The notes under the pieces: model-generated | What the model saw: the letters and a program-made list of their open reading frames with translations, nothing else | What the model was told of the DNA's origin: nothing | Database searches by the model: none | NCBI RefSeq assembly: GCF_014192575.1 | Contig: NZ_JACHYC010000003.1 | Location: forward strand, 124,001-188,000 | Reading direction: 5' to 3' | Length of the DNA stretch: 64,000 nucleotides | Source: Variovorax sp. Sphag1AA | GTDB lineage: Bacteria > Pseudomonadota > Gammaproteobacteria > Burkholderiales > Burkholderiaceae_C | Shown: one piece after another, positions 53,259-62,018 of the stretch | Position numbering within the stretch: position 1 is the stretch's first letter | Layout of the letters: the number at the start of each line of letters is the position of its first letter | Translations under genes and position numbers: made by a program

Positions 53259-54263
53259 ATGACATCGACGCCTTCGGACATCGGGACCCGCGCCACCGTG
53301 CGGCGTTGGTCCACCGACGTCGTTCCGGCGCACGAACGGATGGCCTTCTACGCGGACGCGCTGATGTCGGGGCTGAACTCGCAGATGCGCCTGCACCTCG
53401 AAAGCCCGGCACCCTCGCAGTTTCACTCCACGATGGAAGTGGCCGAACTGGAGTCGTTCGCCATCATTCGACAGCACGGCAGTGCTCACCGCGTCTATCG
53501 CAAGAAGCAGGGGGCTGCGCGAGGCTCCAACCGGACCTTCTACTTGATCGTCAGCCTGGACGCACCCTGGGCCATCGTGCATCGGGGGCAGGCGCGACTG
53601 GCGCCCGGGGACGGCGTGTTCACCGATTCCGCGCTGCCGAGTGATCTCGAATTCACCCGCGACTACGAGGTTGCGAACCTGAGGTTTTCCGAAGCCTGGC
53701 TGCGGCAATGGCTGCCGTCGCCTGACATGCTGGTGGGCCAGCACATCCGGGCGAGCAAAGGATGGGGCCGGGCACTCACCGCATTTGCTTCCCAGCTTTC
53801 GCCGCAGATCGTCCACCAGTCTCCGCTTCCGATCGCCACCGTCATTGACCATGTTGGCTCACTGCTCGCACTGGTGGCTGCAGAGGCAGGGCCGCCGCCA
53901 GCGCGCAACACAAGGGGCGAAATCGACCTGCGGCAGCGCATCAAGGACCTGATCGCGCAGCGATGCACCGAAGCTGCCTTGACCGCAGGCGAGCTTGCCG
54001 CGACGCTGGGAATCTCGGTGCGAACCTTGCATCGGACGCTGACACGCTTCAACGAGAGCTTCGGCAATCTCTTGATCGCGGCGCGTGCGCAGACCGCACT
54101 GCGCATGCTGGAGTCCCCGCTGCTGCGTCGCCTGACGACTGCCGAAATCGGCTTTCGCGCAGGCTTCCGTGACCAATCGCACTTCACGCGCACCATGCGC
54201 GCCAGATATGGGGCAACCCCGACGCAGATTCGGCGCGCATCGTCTTTGACGACAACGCCGTAG
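53259..54263 (+). CDS. AraC family regulator, paralogue C
   Basis: Regulator of 334 residues with the same architecture as paralogues A and B: RRWSTDVVPAHERMAFYADAL, AIIRQHGSAHRVYR, FYLIVSLDAPWAIVHRG and C-terminal HTHs LGISVRTLHRTLTRFN and IGFRAGFRDQSHFTRTMR. ATG 53259 starts five bases after the MFS stop, so the transporter and this regulator are co-transcribed. All three paralogues probably arose by local duplication. The 176 bases downstream hold the promoter of the next cluster and no gene. Confidence 0.9.
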   Translation: MTSTPSDIGTRATVRRWSTDVVPAHERMAFYADALMSGLNSQMRLHLESPAPSQFHSTMEVAELESFAIIRQHGSAHRVYRKKQGAARGSNRTFYLIVSLDAPWAIVHRGQARLAPGDGVFTDSALPSDLEFTRDYEVANLRFSEAWLRQWLPSPDMLVGQHIRASKGWGRALTAFASQLSPQIVHQSPLPIATVIDHVGSLLALVAAEAGPPPARNTRGEIDLRQRIKDLIAQRCTEAALTAGELAATLGISVRTLHRTLTRFNESFGNLLIAARAQTALRMLESPLLRRLTTAEIGFRAGFRDQSHFTRTMRARYGATPTQIRRASSLTTTP

Positions 54264-54439
54264 GGCGGACCCGCGCCCCACCATCGCGTCAGGTCCGGCT
54301 GACTTCGTGCAGCGCGTTCGCTTGACTTTTCCTCAATCGAACACGGTCCAAATATCGTTTGTCGGGAAGTCGGCCGTTGGCAACCATTGCGGCACGCGTC
54401 ATCGAGGCGCAACCGCCCTGCCAACTCTAGGAGACCGAC

Positions 54440-54787
54440 ATGTCCATCCATCCCTACCCACTCTGGAGTGCGAACCGCGAGCTACTCGCGTCGCGCGACC
54501 GCCGCAACGGCGAATGGGTATTCCCCGCCGTGCCCGATGCCTCGCCGCTGGCGCCGCATCACGAGACACTCCCCGTGCAGGGTAACGGCACGGTCTACAG
54601 CTTCACGATCATCCACCCGGGCGCCAAGACCGGATTGCCGCCGTATGCGCTGGGCTGTGTGGACTTCGACGGCCCTGTCCGCATCTTCGGCCGCCTGCAG
54701 GGCAAGGCGCAGCCGGCCATCGGCGACCGCTATCGCCCGTGTGCGGACGACAACCTCGGCTATGTCTTCGAAGCCGTCGCGGCTTGA
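54440..54787 (+). CDS. OB-fold (DUF35) protein, thiolase partner
   Basis: A 115-residue DUF35-type protein with an N-terminal helix (YPLWSANRELLASRDRRNGE) and an OB-fold body (GNGTVYSFTIIHPG, ALGCVDFDGPVRIFGRL, IGDRYRP). The zinc-ribbon cysteines of longer members are absent. Such proteins form a complex with the lipid-transfer-type thiolase encoded immediately downstream, as in steroid side-chain and aromatic acid degradation. It has a good ribosome site and is 17 bases before the thiolase gene. It is the first gene of the CoA catabolic cluster. Confidence 0.85.
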   Translation: MSIHPYPLWSANRELLASRDRRNGEWVFPAVPDASPLAPHHETLPVQGNGTVYSFTIIHPGAKTGLPPYALGCVDFDGPVRIFGRLQGKAQPAIGDRYRPCADDNLGYVFEAVAA

Positions 54788-54804
54788 CGCACGAGGAGCC
54801 CACC

Positions 54805-55950
54805 ATGCAAGACATCTACATCACCGGCGGCGCGATGACCGCCTTCGGCCGCCACACCGGCGTGCTGGCGCCTGAACTCGCACAGCAAGCCATTCTGGGC
54901 GCCATGGACGATGCCGGCGTGTCGCCCCGCGACATCCAGGCGATCTACTGCGCGAACGTGCTCGGCGGCATGATCCTCGGCCAGCTCATCGTGCGCGATC
55001 TCGGCTTCAATGGCGTCCCGGTCTACAACGTCGAGAACGCCTGTGCCAGTGGCGCGACGGGCGTGCATCTCGCCCGGCACGCATTGCTCGCGCAGCAATA
55101 CGAGACCGTGCTGGTGTTCGGCGTCGAGCAGCTCACCGCGCTCGGCGGCGGCACGATCCCGATGCAGCGCAACGACCACAAGACCGATCTCTATGCGAAG
55201 GCCGGCATGGTGCTTCCAGCGGTCTACGCGATGCGCGGCACGCGCTTCCTGCACGAGCGCGACGCAAGCCGCGCCGACCTCGCCGCCATCGCGGTGAAGA
55301 ACCGGCACAACGGGTCGCTCAACGAGTACGCGCAGCAGCGCACCACGACCACCGTCGAGGAAGTATTGGCCTCCCGCATGATCGCGGACCCGCTGACGCT
55401 GCTGCAGTGCTGTCCTTCGCAGGTCGATGGCGCAGCGGCGGTGGTGGTGAGCACCCGCAGGCCTGCGCAGTCGCGTCCGGTGCGAGTGCTCTCGTCTGCA
55501 GTCGTCTCCGGACTGCGCGAAGAGGCCCGCGACGACATCCTGGATGCAGAGATCACGGCGCGCGCCGCGCGGCAGGCCTATGAAGAGGCCGGCGTCGGCC
55601 CGCAGGACGTGGACGTGGTCGAACTGCATGACGCCTTCACCATTGCAGAGCTGCTGTACTACGAAGCGCTCGGCCTCGCACCGCACGGCGAAGCGGTGTC
55701 GTTGCTGAAGTCCGGCGCCACGCAACTGGGTGGCCGCGTGCCCGTCAATCCGAGCGGCGGACTGCTCGCGAAAGGGCATCCGCTCGGTGCGACAGGTGTG
55801 GCCCAAATGGTCGAGGTGATGTGGCACCTGCAGGGCCGGGCGGGTGCCCGGCAGGTCGCCGGTGCCTCGATCGGCCTCACGCAATGCACGGGCGGCGGCA
55901 TCGCCGGCGTTGATCACGCCGCGTCTTCGGTTCACCTGCTGGGAGTCTGA
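54805..55950 (+). CDS. Thiolase family protein (lipid-transfer type)
   Basis: Thiolase-fold protein of 381 residues. The nucleophilic Cys is in VENACASGATGVHLA, the first His in VVELHDAFTIAE, the second in GLLAKGHPLGATG, and a C-terminal Cys in GLTQCTGGG. The lineage resembles the SCP2/lipid-transfer thiolases that pair with DUF35 proteins and can act as retro-aldolases or thiolases on branched substrates. ATG 54805 follows GAGGAG. It is flanked by its DUF35 partner and an SDR, consistent with carbon-carbon cleavage of a CoA thioester. Confidence 0.92.
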   Translation: MQDIYITGGAMTAFGRHTGVLAPELAQQAILGAMDDAGVSPRDIQAIYCANVLGGMILGQLIVRDLGFNGVPVYNVENACASGATGVHLARHALLAQQYETVLVFGVEQLTALGGGTIPMQRNDHKTDLYAKAGMVLPAVYAMRGTRFLHERDASRADLAAIAVKNRHNGSLNEYAQQRTTTTVEEVLASRMIADPLTLLQCCPSQVDGAAAVVVSTRRPAQSRPVRVLSSAVVSGLREEARDDILDAEITARAARQAYEEAGVGPQDVDVVELHDAFTIAELLYYEALGLAPHGEAVSLLKSGATQLGGRVPVNPSGGLLAKGHPLGATGVAQMVEVMWHLQGRAGARQVAGASIGLTQCTGGGIAGVDHAASSVHLLGV

Positions 55951-55951
55951 G

Positions 55952-56716
55952 ATGACCACCACACGTTTCGACACCACACAGGTCGCTGCCGTCACCGGTG
56001 CGGCGCGCGGCATCGGCTTCGGCATTGCCGCGAGCCTTGCGCGACAGGGCCTCACCGTTGCACTGCTGGACCGTGACGGCGCGGCGCTCGACGAAGCCGT
56101 GGGCACGCTCGCTGCCGAGGGTCTGAAAGTCATCGGCGCGACGGTCGACCTGACTGACTCCACGGCGGTGAACGACGCTTTCGCGAGCATCGTGGATCGC
56201 ACGGGCCGCATCGATCATCTGGTCAACAACGCTGGCGCGGTGCGCGACATGCGCTTCCTCACGATGCGCGACGAGGACTGGGACGTCGTGATCGACACCA
56301 ACCTCCGCTCGCAATTCCTGTGCTGCCGCGCAGCGCTGCCGGGCATGGTCGAGCGCGGCTTCGGCCGCATCGTCAACATCTCGTCGCGTGCCTGGCTCGG
56401 CGGCTTCGGGCAGGCCAACTACTCGGCGGCGAAGGGCGGCGTGGTGAGTCTCACGCGCTCGCTCGCGATCGAGTTCGCGGCCAAGGGCGTCACGGTCAAC
56501 GCGGTCGCGCCGGGCATCGTCGATACGCCACTGTTCCGCAACTTCACCGATGACGTGCAGGCGCGGCTCAGGAAGTCCGTGCCGGTGCAGCGTATCGGCA
56601 CGGCAGACGACATCGCGAACGCGGTGGCCTTCTTCCTCGATCCGCTGTCGTCGTACGTCACCGGGCAGACACTGTACGTGTGCGGCGGTCGCAGCCTCTC
56701 TTCGCCCAGCGTCTGA
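55952..56716 (+). CDS. SDR oxidoreductase (FabG-like)
   Basis: SDR of 254 residues: TGAARGIGFGIA, NNAGAV, NISSRA and catalytic YSAAK, with GRSLSSPSV at the C-terminus. Asp in LLDRDG favours NAD. It starts one base after the thiolase stop and ends ten bases before the enoyl-CoA hydratase gene, so it is part of the operon. It is likely the 3-hydroxyacyl-CoA dehydrogenase step between hydratase and thiolase. Confidence 0.93.
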   Translation: MTTTRFDTTQVAAVTGAARGIGFGIAASLARQGLTVALLDRDGAALDEAVGTLAAEGLKVIGATVDLTDSTAVNDAFASIVDRTGRIDHLVNNAGAVRDMRFLTMRDEDWDVVIDTNLRSQFLCCRAALPGMVERGFGRIVNISSRAWLGGFGQANYSAAKGGVVSLTRSLAIEFAAKGVTVNAVAPGIVDTPLFRNFTDDVQARLRKSVPVQRIGTADDIANAVAFFLDPLSSYVTGQTLYVCGGRSLSSPSV

Positions 56717-56726
56717 GGAGGTCGTC

Positions 56727-57530
56727 ATGAGCGTACATATGCATGTCGACGGCGCGGTTGCCGTCATCACCATCGATCGCCCCGATGCACTCAATGCGTT
56801 GGATGTCGACGCGCTGCATGCGCTGCGCGCGCACCTGTGCGAAGTGCGCGACCGCGACGAGGTTCGCGTGGCGATCCTCACCGGCGCGGGCTCGCGTGCC
56901 TTCTGTGCAGGTGCCGATCTCAAGGGCACACAGAGCTCTCCAGCCAGCTACCCAGAGGCGCTGTTCCAGTCGCCCGCGCGGGCTGCCGACCTCGGGCTGT
57001 ACATCCGGCTGATGGATCTCGCAGACATCGGGTTGTGGAAGCCGGTGATCGCCGCGGTCAACGGCCATTGCCTCGGCGCAGGCCTGGAGATCGCACTGCA
57101 ATGCGATCTTCTGCTCGCATCGTTCGACGCGAGCTTCGGATTGCCCGAAACGAAGGTGGGCTCGATCCCCGCGGTCTCGGGCCTGCACCGGCTGCTCAAG
57201 GCCGTCCCCGCGGCCCATGCCATGCAGATGGTGTTGACCGGCGAGCGCATCGACGCGCGCACGGCAGAGCGCATCGGGCTGGTGAGCGAGGCGCTCGAAG
57301 CCGGCGCGCTGCTCGACCGCGCAATGACGATCGCCACGCAGATCGCCCGCAATGCGCCGCTCGCGGTGCAGGCGGTCAAGAAGCTGTCGCGCCAGACAGG
57401 ACATCTTGGCGAGGCCGATGCGCAGCAGCTCACCGAGCTGTACTGGGGCGTGCTGCGCGACACCGCCGACCGCCTCGAAGGCCGAAAGGCATTCGCCGAG
57501 AAACGCGCGCCGAACTACATCGGCCGCTGA
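56727..57530 (+). CDS. Enoyl-CoA hydratase/isomerase
   Basis: Crotonase-fold enzyme of 267 residues. The oxyanion segments are GSRAFCAGADLKG and HCLGAGLEIALQC; both glutamates of true hydratases are present (GLE and LPETKVG). ATG 56727 follows GAGGAGG. It supplies the hydration step of a beta-oxidation-like route with the SDR and thiolase upstream. The C-terminus (KAFAEKRAPNYIGR) is typical of the family. It is 39 bases before a Bug gene. Confidence 0.93.
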   Translation: MSVHMHVDGAVAVITIDRPDALNALDVDALHALRAHLCEVRDRDEVRVAILTGAGSRAFCAGADLKGTQSSPASYPEALFQSPARAADLGLYIRLMDLADIGLWKPVIAAVNGHCLGAGLEIALQCDLLLASFDASFGLPETKVGSIPAVSGLHRLLKAVPAAHAMQMVLTGERIDARTAERIGLVSEALEAGALLDRAMTIATQIARNAPLAVQAVKKLSRQTGHLGEADAQQLTELYWGVLRDTADRLEGRKAFAEKRAPNYIGR

Positions 57531-57569
57531 ACGCCTTCCCGACACGAATCACCACATCAGGAGACTTCC

Positions 57570-58565
57570 ATGCGACTTCCGACTTTCCTCGCGCGCGCCG
57601 GCCTGCTCGGTACGTTGACGGCATCCCTCATCGGCCCGATCGCTCCCGCGTTTGCGCAGCCTGCATTTCCTGCACAGAAGCCGATCACGCTGGTGGTGCC
57701 CTTTGCACCCGGCGGCGGCAACGACCTGCTCGCGCGCGTCATCGCACCGAAGATGTCGCAGACCCTCGGGCAGACCATCCTGGTCGACAACAAGCCGGGC
57801 GCGGGTGGCAACCTCGGCGCCGATCTCGTCGCGCATGCGGCGCCCGACGGCTACACGCTGGTCATCGCATCGAGCCAGGTGACGATGAATCCCTTCCTCG
57901 GCATGAAGGTGCCGTTCCGCATCGAGCGCGACTTCGAGCCGGTGGGGCGCATCGCCTCGGTGCCGATCATCCTCGTTGCGAACAACGACCAGCCCTTCAA
58001 GACGCTCAAGGAGTTCATCGACTACAGCCGCCAGAACCCCGGCAAGCTGAGCTACAGCAGCCCCGGCAACGGCACGCCGCAGCACCTGGCCGGCGAAGTC
58101 TTCGCGAAGCTCAACAAGACCGAACTGCTGCACGTGCCGTACAAAGGCACCGGCCCTTCGATCACCGACCTCATCGGCGGGCAGGTGCAGATCTCGTTCG
58201 CGACCTACGCTTCGGCAGCGCAGCATGTGCAGGCCGGCAAGCTGCGGGCGCTGGGCATCGCGGGTGCGAAGCGCTCGACGCTGATGCCCCAGCTGCCGAC
58301 CTTCGCGGAAGCCGGATTGAAGGGCTATGAGGCGGATCTCTGGTACAGCCTGCTCGCACCGGCGAAGACGCCTCGCCCGGTGGTCGACAAGATCAATGCG
58401 GCGCTCGTTGCGGCGCTCAAGTCGCCCGAAGTGGCGGAGCAACTGACGAAGCAGGGCTTCGAATCGCAGCCTTCGACGCCCGACGAGCTCAAGGCCTACA
58501 TCGCGCAGGAGCTGGCGCGCTGGGAAAAGGTCATCAACGACAACGGCATCAAGGTGTCGCTGTGA
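57570..58565 (+). CDS. Tripartite tricarboxylate transporter (Bug/TctC) binding protein
   Basis: Bug-family binding protein of 331 residues with a signal peptide (FLARAGLLGTLTASLIG, cleavage after AFA) and the elements ITLVVPFAPGGGNDLLAR, TILVDNKPGAGGNLGAD, LHVPYKGTGPSITDLIGGQ and LPTFAEAGLKGYE. It lies inside the catabolic operon and overlaps the CoA transferase start by four bases, so it probably binds the acid that the pathway activates. The strong AGGAG site lies before the start. Confidence 0.94.
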   Translation: MRLPTFLARAGLLGTLTASLIGPIAPAFAQPAFPAQKPITLVVPFAPGGGNDLLARVIAPKMSQTLGQTILVDNKPGAGGNLGADLVAHAAPDGYTLVIASSQVTMNPFLGMKVPFRIERDFEPVGRIASVPIILVANNDQPFKTLKEFIDYSRQNPGKLSYSSPGNGTPQHLAGEVFAKLNKTELLHVPYKGTGPSITDLIGGQVQISFATYASAAQHVQAGKLRALGIAGAKRSTLMPQLPTFAEAGLKGYEADLWYSLLAPAKTPRPVVDKINAALVAALKSPEVAEQLTKQGFESQPSTPDELKAYIAQELARWEKVINDNGIKVSL

Positions 58566-59803
58566 ACACGCCAACCCTGTTGCGCGATGCGCTGGATGGC
58601 CTCACGGTCGTCGACTTCACCCAGATCGGCGCGGGCCCGACCTGCACCATGCTGCTCGCCGACATGGGTGCCCGCGTGCTGAAGGTGGAGGCACCGGGCG
58701 GTGAGCTGGGCCGTGGCCTGGGCCCGGGCTGGATCGGCGATGACAGCGCGCTCTTCCATGCCTTCAACCGCAATAAGCTGGGCGTGTCGCTGGACCTCAA
58801 GTCGCCTCAGGGCCTGGCCATCGCGCGGCGGCTTGTGGCCGATGCGGACATCGTGGTCGAAAGCATGCGACCCGGTGTGATGGCGCGGCTGGGCCTTGGC
58901 CCCGAGGCGTTGATGGACTCCGATCCCGCGTTGATCTATTGCTCGATCTCCGCCTATGGGCAAGAGGGCCCCTACGCCGCCCGTGCAGGCGTCGACGGCA
59001 TCGTGCAGGCCGACTCCGGCCTCATGAGCCTCATCGGCTTGCCGGACGGCGAGCCCTGCAAGGTGCAGGCGCCGGTGGTCGACGTGATGACCGGCTATGT
59101 TGCATGCATGGGCATTCTTGCGAAGTTGGCCCAGCGCGCACGCAGTGGGCAGGGCGGGTACCTCGATGTGAACCTGCTGAACTCGGCGCTCGCGCTGCAG
59201 CAGTCCTCGATCACCAGCTACCTCGCGGATGGCGAATTGCCCGTGCGCGCCGGCAGCGCTGCGCCGTACTCGGCGCCCAACCAGGCTTTCGAGACGCTCG
59301 ACGGATGGGTCATGGTCGCGGCCTACATGCCCGATCGCTGGAATCGGCTGTGCAGCCTTCTCGGGCTCGAGCAACTGGCACAGGACCCGCGGTTTGCCAC
59401 ATCGCCGCAGCGGGTGGCCAACCGCGCCGAACTCGTCGTGCGTCTGACGGAGGTCTTCCGGACGCGCCCGACCTCACATTGGCTCTCTGCGCTGAAAGAG
59501 GTCGACATCCTTTGCGCGCCCGTCGCAAGCTATGAGGACGTGGCGCGGCATCCGCAGGTGGCGGCCAACCGGATGATCGGGCAGGTGTCACATCCAGGCC
59601 TTGGCGCGATCCGTATGCCGGGCTTCCCGATCAACAGCGCACGCGAGAACGCGCGGCCTTCGACCCCGGCACCGGCCTGTGGCGAACACACGCGTGCGGT
59701 GCTGCTCGGCATGGGCTATGCCGAGGGCGAGCTGGGCGCATTGCGAGACGCCGGCGCCATCCACTGTGCGGAGGCTTCCTGCGCGGTGCAGGCGGTCTCC
59801 TGA
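58562..59803 (+). CDS. CaiB/BaiF family III CoA transferase
   Basis: CoA transferase of 413 residues, GTG start overlapping the Bug stop (GTGA). Family features: VVDFTQIGAGPTCTMLLADMGA and VLKVEAPGG at the N-terminus, NRNKLGVSLDLKSPQG, and catalytic Asp in VVDVMTGYVACMG. It transfers CoA from a donor thioester to a carboxylic acid, giving the pathway a CoA substrate without ATP. Together with a nearby ligase there are two possible activating enzymes. It ends eight bases before the stop of a convergent LysR gene. Confidence 0.93.
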   Translation: MNTPTLLRDALDGLTVVDFTQIGAGPTCTMLLADMGARVLKVEAPGGELGRGLGPGWIGDDSALFHAFNRNKLGVSLDLKSPQGLAIARRLVADADIVVESMRPGVMARLGLGPEALMDSDPALIYCSISAYGQEGPYAARAGVDGIVQADSGLMSLIGLPDGEPCKVQAPVVDVMTGYVACMGILAKLAQRARSGQGGYLDVNLLNSALALQQSSITSYLADGELPVRAGSAAPYSAPNQAFETLDGWVMVAAYMPDRWNRLCSLLGLEQLAQDPRFATSPQRVANRAELVVRLTEVFRTRPTSHWLSALKEVDILCAPVASYEDVARHPQVAANRMIGQVSHPGLGAIRMPGFPINSARENARPSTPAPACGEHTRAVLLGMGYAEGELGALRDAGAIHCAEASCAVQAVS

Positions 59804-59810
59804 GCGTGCG

Positions 59811-60704
59811 CTATGGCTCCGCGAATTGCGCGAGCAGCCACTGCCGGAAGGTGGTCATGCTCGCGCTCTCCTTGCGGTCCGATGGTGTCAGCAGGTAGTA
59901 GGTGAAGTCGCCCATGTCGACTGTCTGCTTGAAAGGCGCCACCAGCTTGCCGGAAGCGAGATCGGCTTCCACCAGGAAGCGCTGCGCGATCGCAAAACCC
60001 TGTCCTTCGATCGCTGCGGCATAGGCCATTGCCGAGCTCTGGTAGGTCATGCCGCTGCGTGCGTCGACCTGACCGTCCGCACGCGTGGCTTCTAGCCAGT
60101 GGCCCCAGTCGTCGGGCCGGGCGATCGAATGCAGCAGCGTCTGATGCTGAAGGTCGGCCGGCTTGCGAACCTTGGGGCGGCCAGCCAGCACGGCCGGGCT
60201 GCACACCGGCACCAGCACGTTGGGCACCAGGCGGTACGTGTTCACGCCACTCCATTTGCCGTCGCCGAGACGGATCGCGCCGTCGATGTCTTCCTTACGA
60301 AAGTCAACCTCGTCGAGCGATGCGGTCAGCAGCACTTCGATGCCCGGATTCGCCGTGTGGAAGCTCGACAGGCGCGGAATCAACCAGCGCATCGCAAAGG
60401 TGGTGTAGGCGCGCACCTTGAGCTGCTTGCGCCGCGAACGGCGCGTAAGCCGCACCGTGGCCTCGCGCAGCGAATCGATCGCTTTCGTGACGGCGCGGTA
60501 ATAGTCCTCGCCTTGGCGCGTGAGCGTGATCTGCCGATGGCCGCGATGCAGGAGCTGCACGCGAAGCAGGTCTTCGAGCATGCGGATCTGCCGGCTGACC
60601 GCGCCTGGGGTGACGTGCAGTTCATCGGCCGCAACCGTGATGCTCAGATGCCGTGCCGCCGCCTCGAAGGCGCGCAGGGCATTGAGGGGCGGCAGTGGAT
60701 CCAT
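59811..60704 (-). CDS. LysR family regulator (GcvA-like)
   Basis: LysR regulator of 297 residues: PPLNALRAFEAAARHLSITVA and VTPGAVSRQIRMLEDLL form the winged helix, with the GcvA-group RQGEDYYRAVTKAIDSLR after it, then a co-inducer domain with VRAYTTFAMRWLIPRLSSFH. It is convergent with the CoA transferase gene and divergent from a small lipoprotein. It probably regulates the surrounding CoA catabolic genes. Confidence 0.92.
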   Translation of the reverse strand: MDPLPPLNALRAFEAAARHLSITVAADELHVTPGAVSRQIRMLEDLLRVQLLHRGHRQITLTRQGEDYYRAVTKAIDSLREATVRLTRRSRRKQLKVRAYTTFAMRWLIPRLSSFHTANPGIEVLLTASLDEVDFRKEDIDGAIRLGDGKWSGVNTYRLVPNVLVPVCSPAVLAGRPKVRKPADLQHQTLLHSIARPDDWGHWLEATRADGQVDARSGMTYQSSAMAYAAAIEGQGFAIAQRFLVEADLASGKLVAPFKQTVDMGDFTYYLLTPSDRKESASMTTFRQWLLAQFAEP

Positions 60705-60840
60705 CGGGAAGGGCGGGGCATCCGGGAGTGGGAGGCGATCCTCTCACATGTCCCCGGGATCAGGCTGACTTCCTTCTCGTCAGGAACAGAAGTAGAGTGA
60801 TCCGGCAAGACCGATGGCCGGTCACCGAAGCGGGATCCCC

Positions 60841-60996
60841 ATGCACAAGCTCTTGAACGCGCTTCTTCTCTGTTGCCTCGTCGCACTGTGCGGCTGCACT
60901 GCCCCGCAGCCCCGGGACTCCCGGGACTATGGGGTCTGCTCGTCAGACCCCGGTGGCTACGCCTGCCAGATCGAGCGCTACCAGAACGTCGATTGA
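60841..60996 (+). CDS. Small lipoprotein, unknown
   Basis: A 51-residue predicted lipoprotein: signal MHKLLNALLLCCLVA, lipobox LCGC, then a short charged tail with two cysteines (DYGVCSSDPGGYACQIERYQ). Upstream of ATG 60841 is a GC-rich purine site (AAGCGGGATC). I do not recognise it; it is convergent with a Bug gene, its stop 16 bases from that gene's stop. Confidence 0.5.
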   Translation: MHKLLNALLLCCLVALCGCTAPQPRDSRDYGVCSSDPGGYACQIERYQNVD

Positions 60997-61011
60997 GCGC
61001 TCTGTCGCGCC

Positions 61012-61983
61012 TCACTGCGGCGTGATGTTCGCAACCTTCATCATCTTCTCGGTCAACGAAATCTCCGAAGCGAGGTTGCGCGCATATTCATCCGGCTTGC
61101 TGGCCACGACTTCGCCGCCGTTGGCTTCCAGCTTGGCGCGCACCGCGGGGTCGGCCAATACCTGCTGAAGTGCCTGCTGCACGCGCTGAACGATCGGTTG
61201 CGGCGTGCCGGCCGGCAGCGACAGCCCGCCGAAGGACACCAGCGTGACGCCCGCGATGCCCGCCTCGGCGAGCGTTGGCACGTCAGGCAGGCGCGGATTG
61301 CGCGTGGGGGCGGTCACTGCCAGCGCCTTGAGCTTGCCGGCATTGATGTGCGGCAGCGAGACGGAGCTGATGGTGAGCGCGAAGTCCACTTGCTTGCCCA
61401 GCACCGCGTTCGCCGACTCCGAAGCACCCTTGTAAGGCACGTGCAGCGCTTGCGCCCCCGCGCTCTTGAGGATGAGTTCGGCCCCCATGTGGGCTGGCGT
61501 GCCCACGCCGCCCGAGGCGTACGACAGCTTGCCCGGCTGCTGGCGCATGCGATCGACCAGCGCCTTCGCGCTGTCGATGTCGGAGTCGCCCGACACCACC
61601 AGCACCACGTCCGAACGCGTGATGCCGCCGACATGGATGAAGTCCTTCATCACGTCGTAGCCGGGCTTGCGGTACATGCGCATGTTGGTCGCCATGGGTG
61701 TCGCGGAATACACCCATGTGTAGCCGTCGGCCGGCGCGCGCGCTGCGATCTGCGCGCCGAGGTTGCCGGCCGCGCCGCCCCGGTTCTCGACCACCACCGG
61801 CTGCTTGAGGACCGACGACATCGCCTCGGCGGTGATGCGCACCGTGATGTCCGGTGCGGTGCCTGCGAGGTAGGGAACGATCCACTTGATCGGCCGCGAG
61901 GGGAAGTCCTGCGCCCATCCGGTGCCTGCGAGTGCAAGGCCTGCCACTGTCAGCAGCAGCTTGCGTCGGTTGAATGTCTGCAT
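61012..61983 (-). CDS. Tripartite tricarboxylate transporter (Bug/TctC) binding protein
   Basis: Bug-family binding protein of 323 residues: signal peptide (RRKLLLTVAGLALAGTGWA), then IKWIVPYLAGTAPDITVR, PVVVENRGGAAGNLGAQ, LHVPYKGASESANAVLG and LPDVPTLAEAGIAGV. A GGAG site precedes ATG 61983. It is the third gene of the minus-strand set ligase, acyl-CoA dehydrogenase, Bug. A second receptor in one cluster suggests two related substrates. Confidence 0.93.
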   Translation of the reverse strand: MQTFNRRKLLLTVAGLALAGTGWAQDFPSRPIKWIVPYLAGTAPDITVRITAEAMSSVLKQPVVVENRGGAAGNLGAQIAARAPADGYTWVYSATPMATNMRMYRKPGYDVMKDFIHVGGITRSDVVLVVSGDSDIDSAKALVDRMRQQPGKLSYASGGVGTPAHMGAELILKSAGAQALHVPYKGASESANAVLGKQVDFALTISSVSLPHINAGKLKALAVTAPTRNPRLPDVPTLAEAGIAGVTLVSFGGLSLPAGTPQPIVQRVQQALQQVLADPAVRAKLEANGGEVVASKPDEYARNLASEISLTEKMMKVANITPQ

Positions 61984-62018
61984 GCTTTGTCTCCTGCTTG
62001 TGTCTTGTTGTTCGGCGC

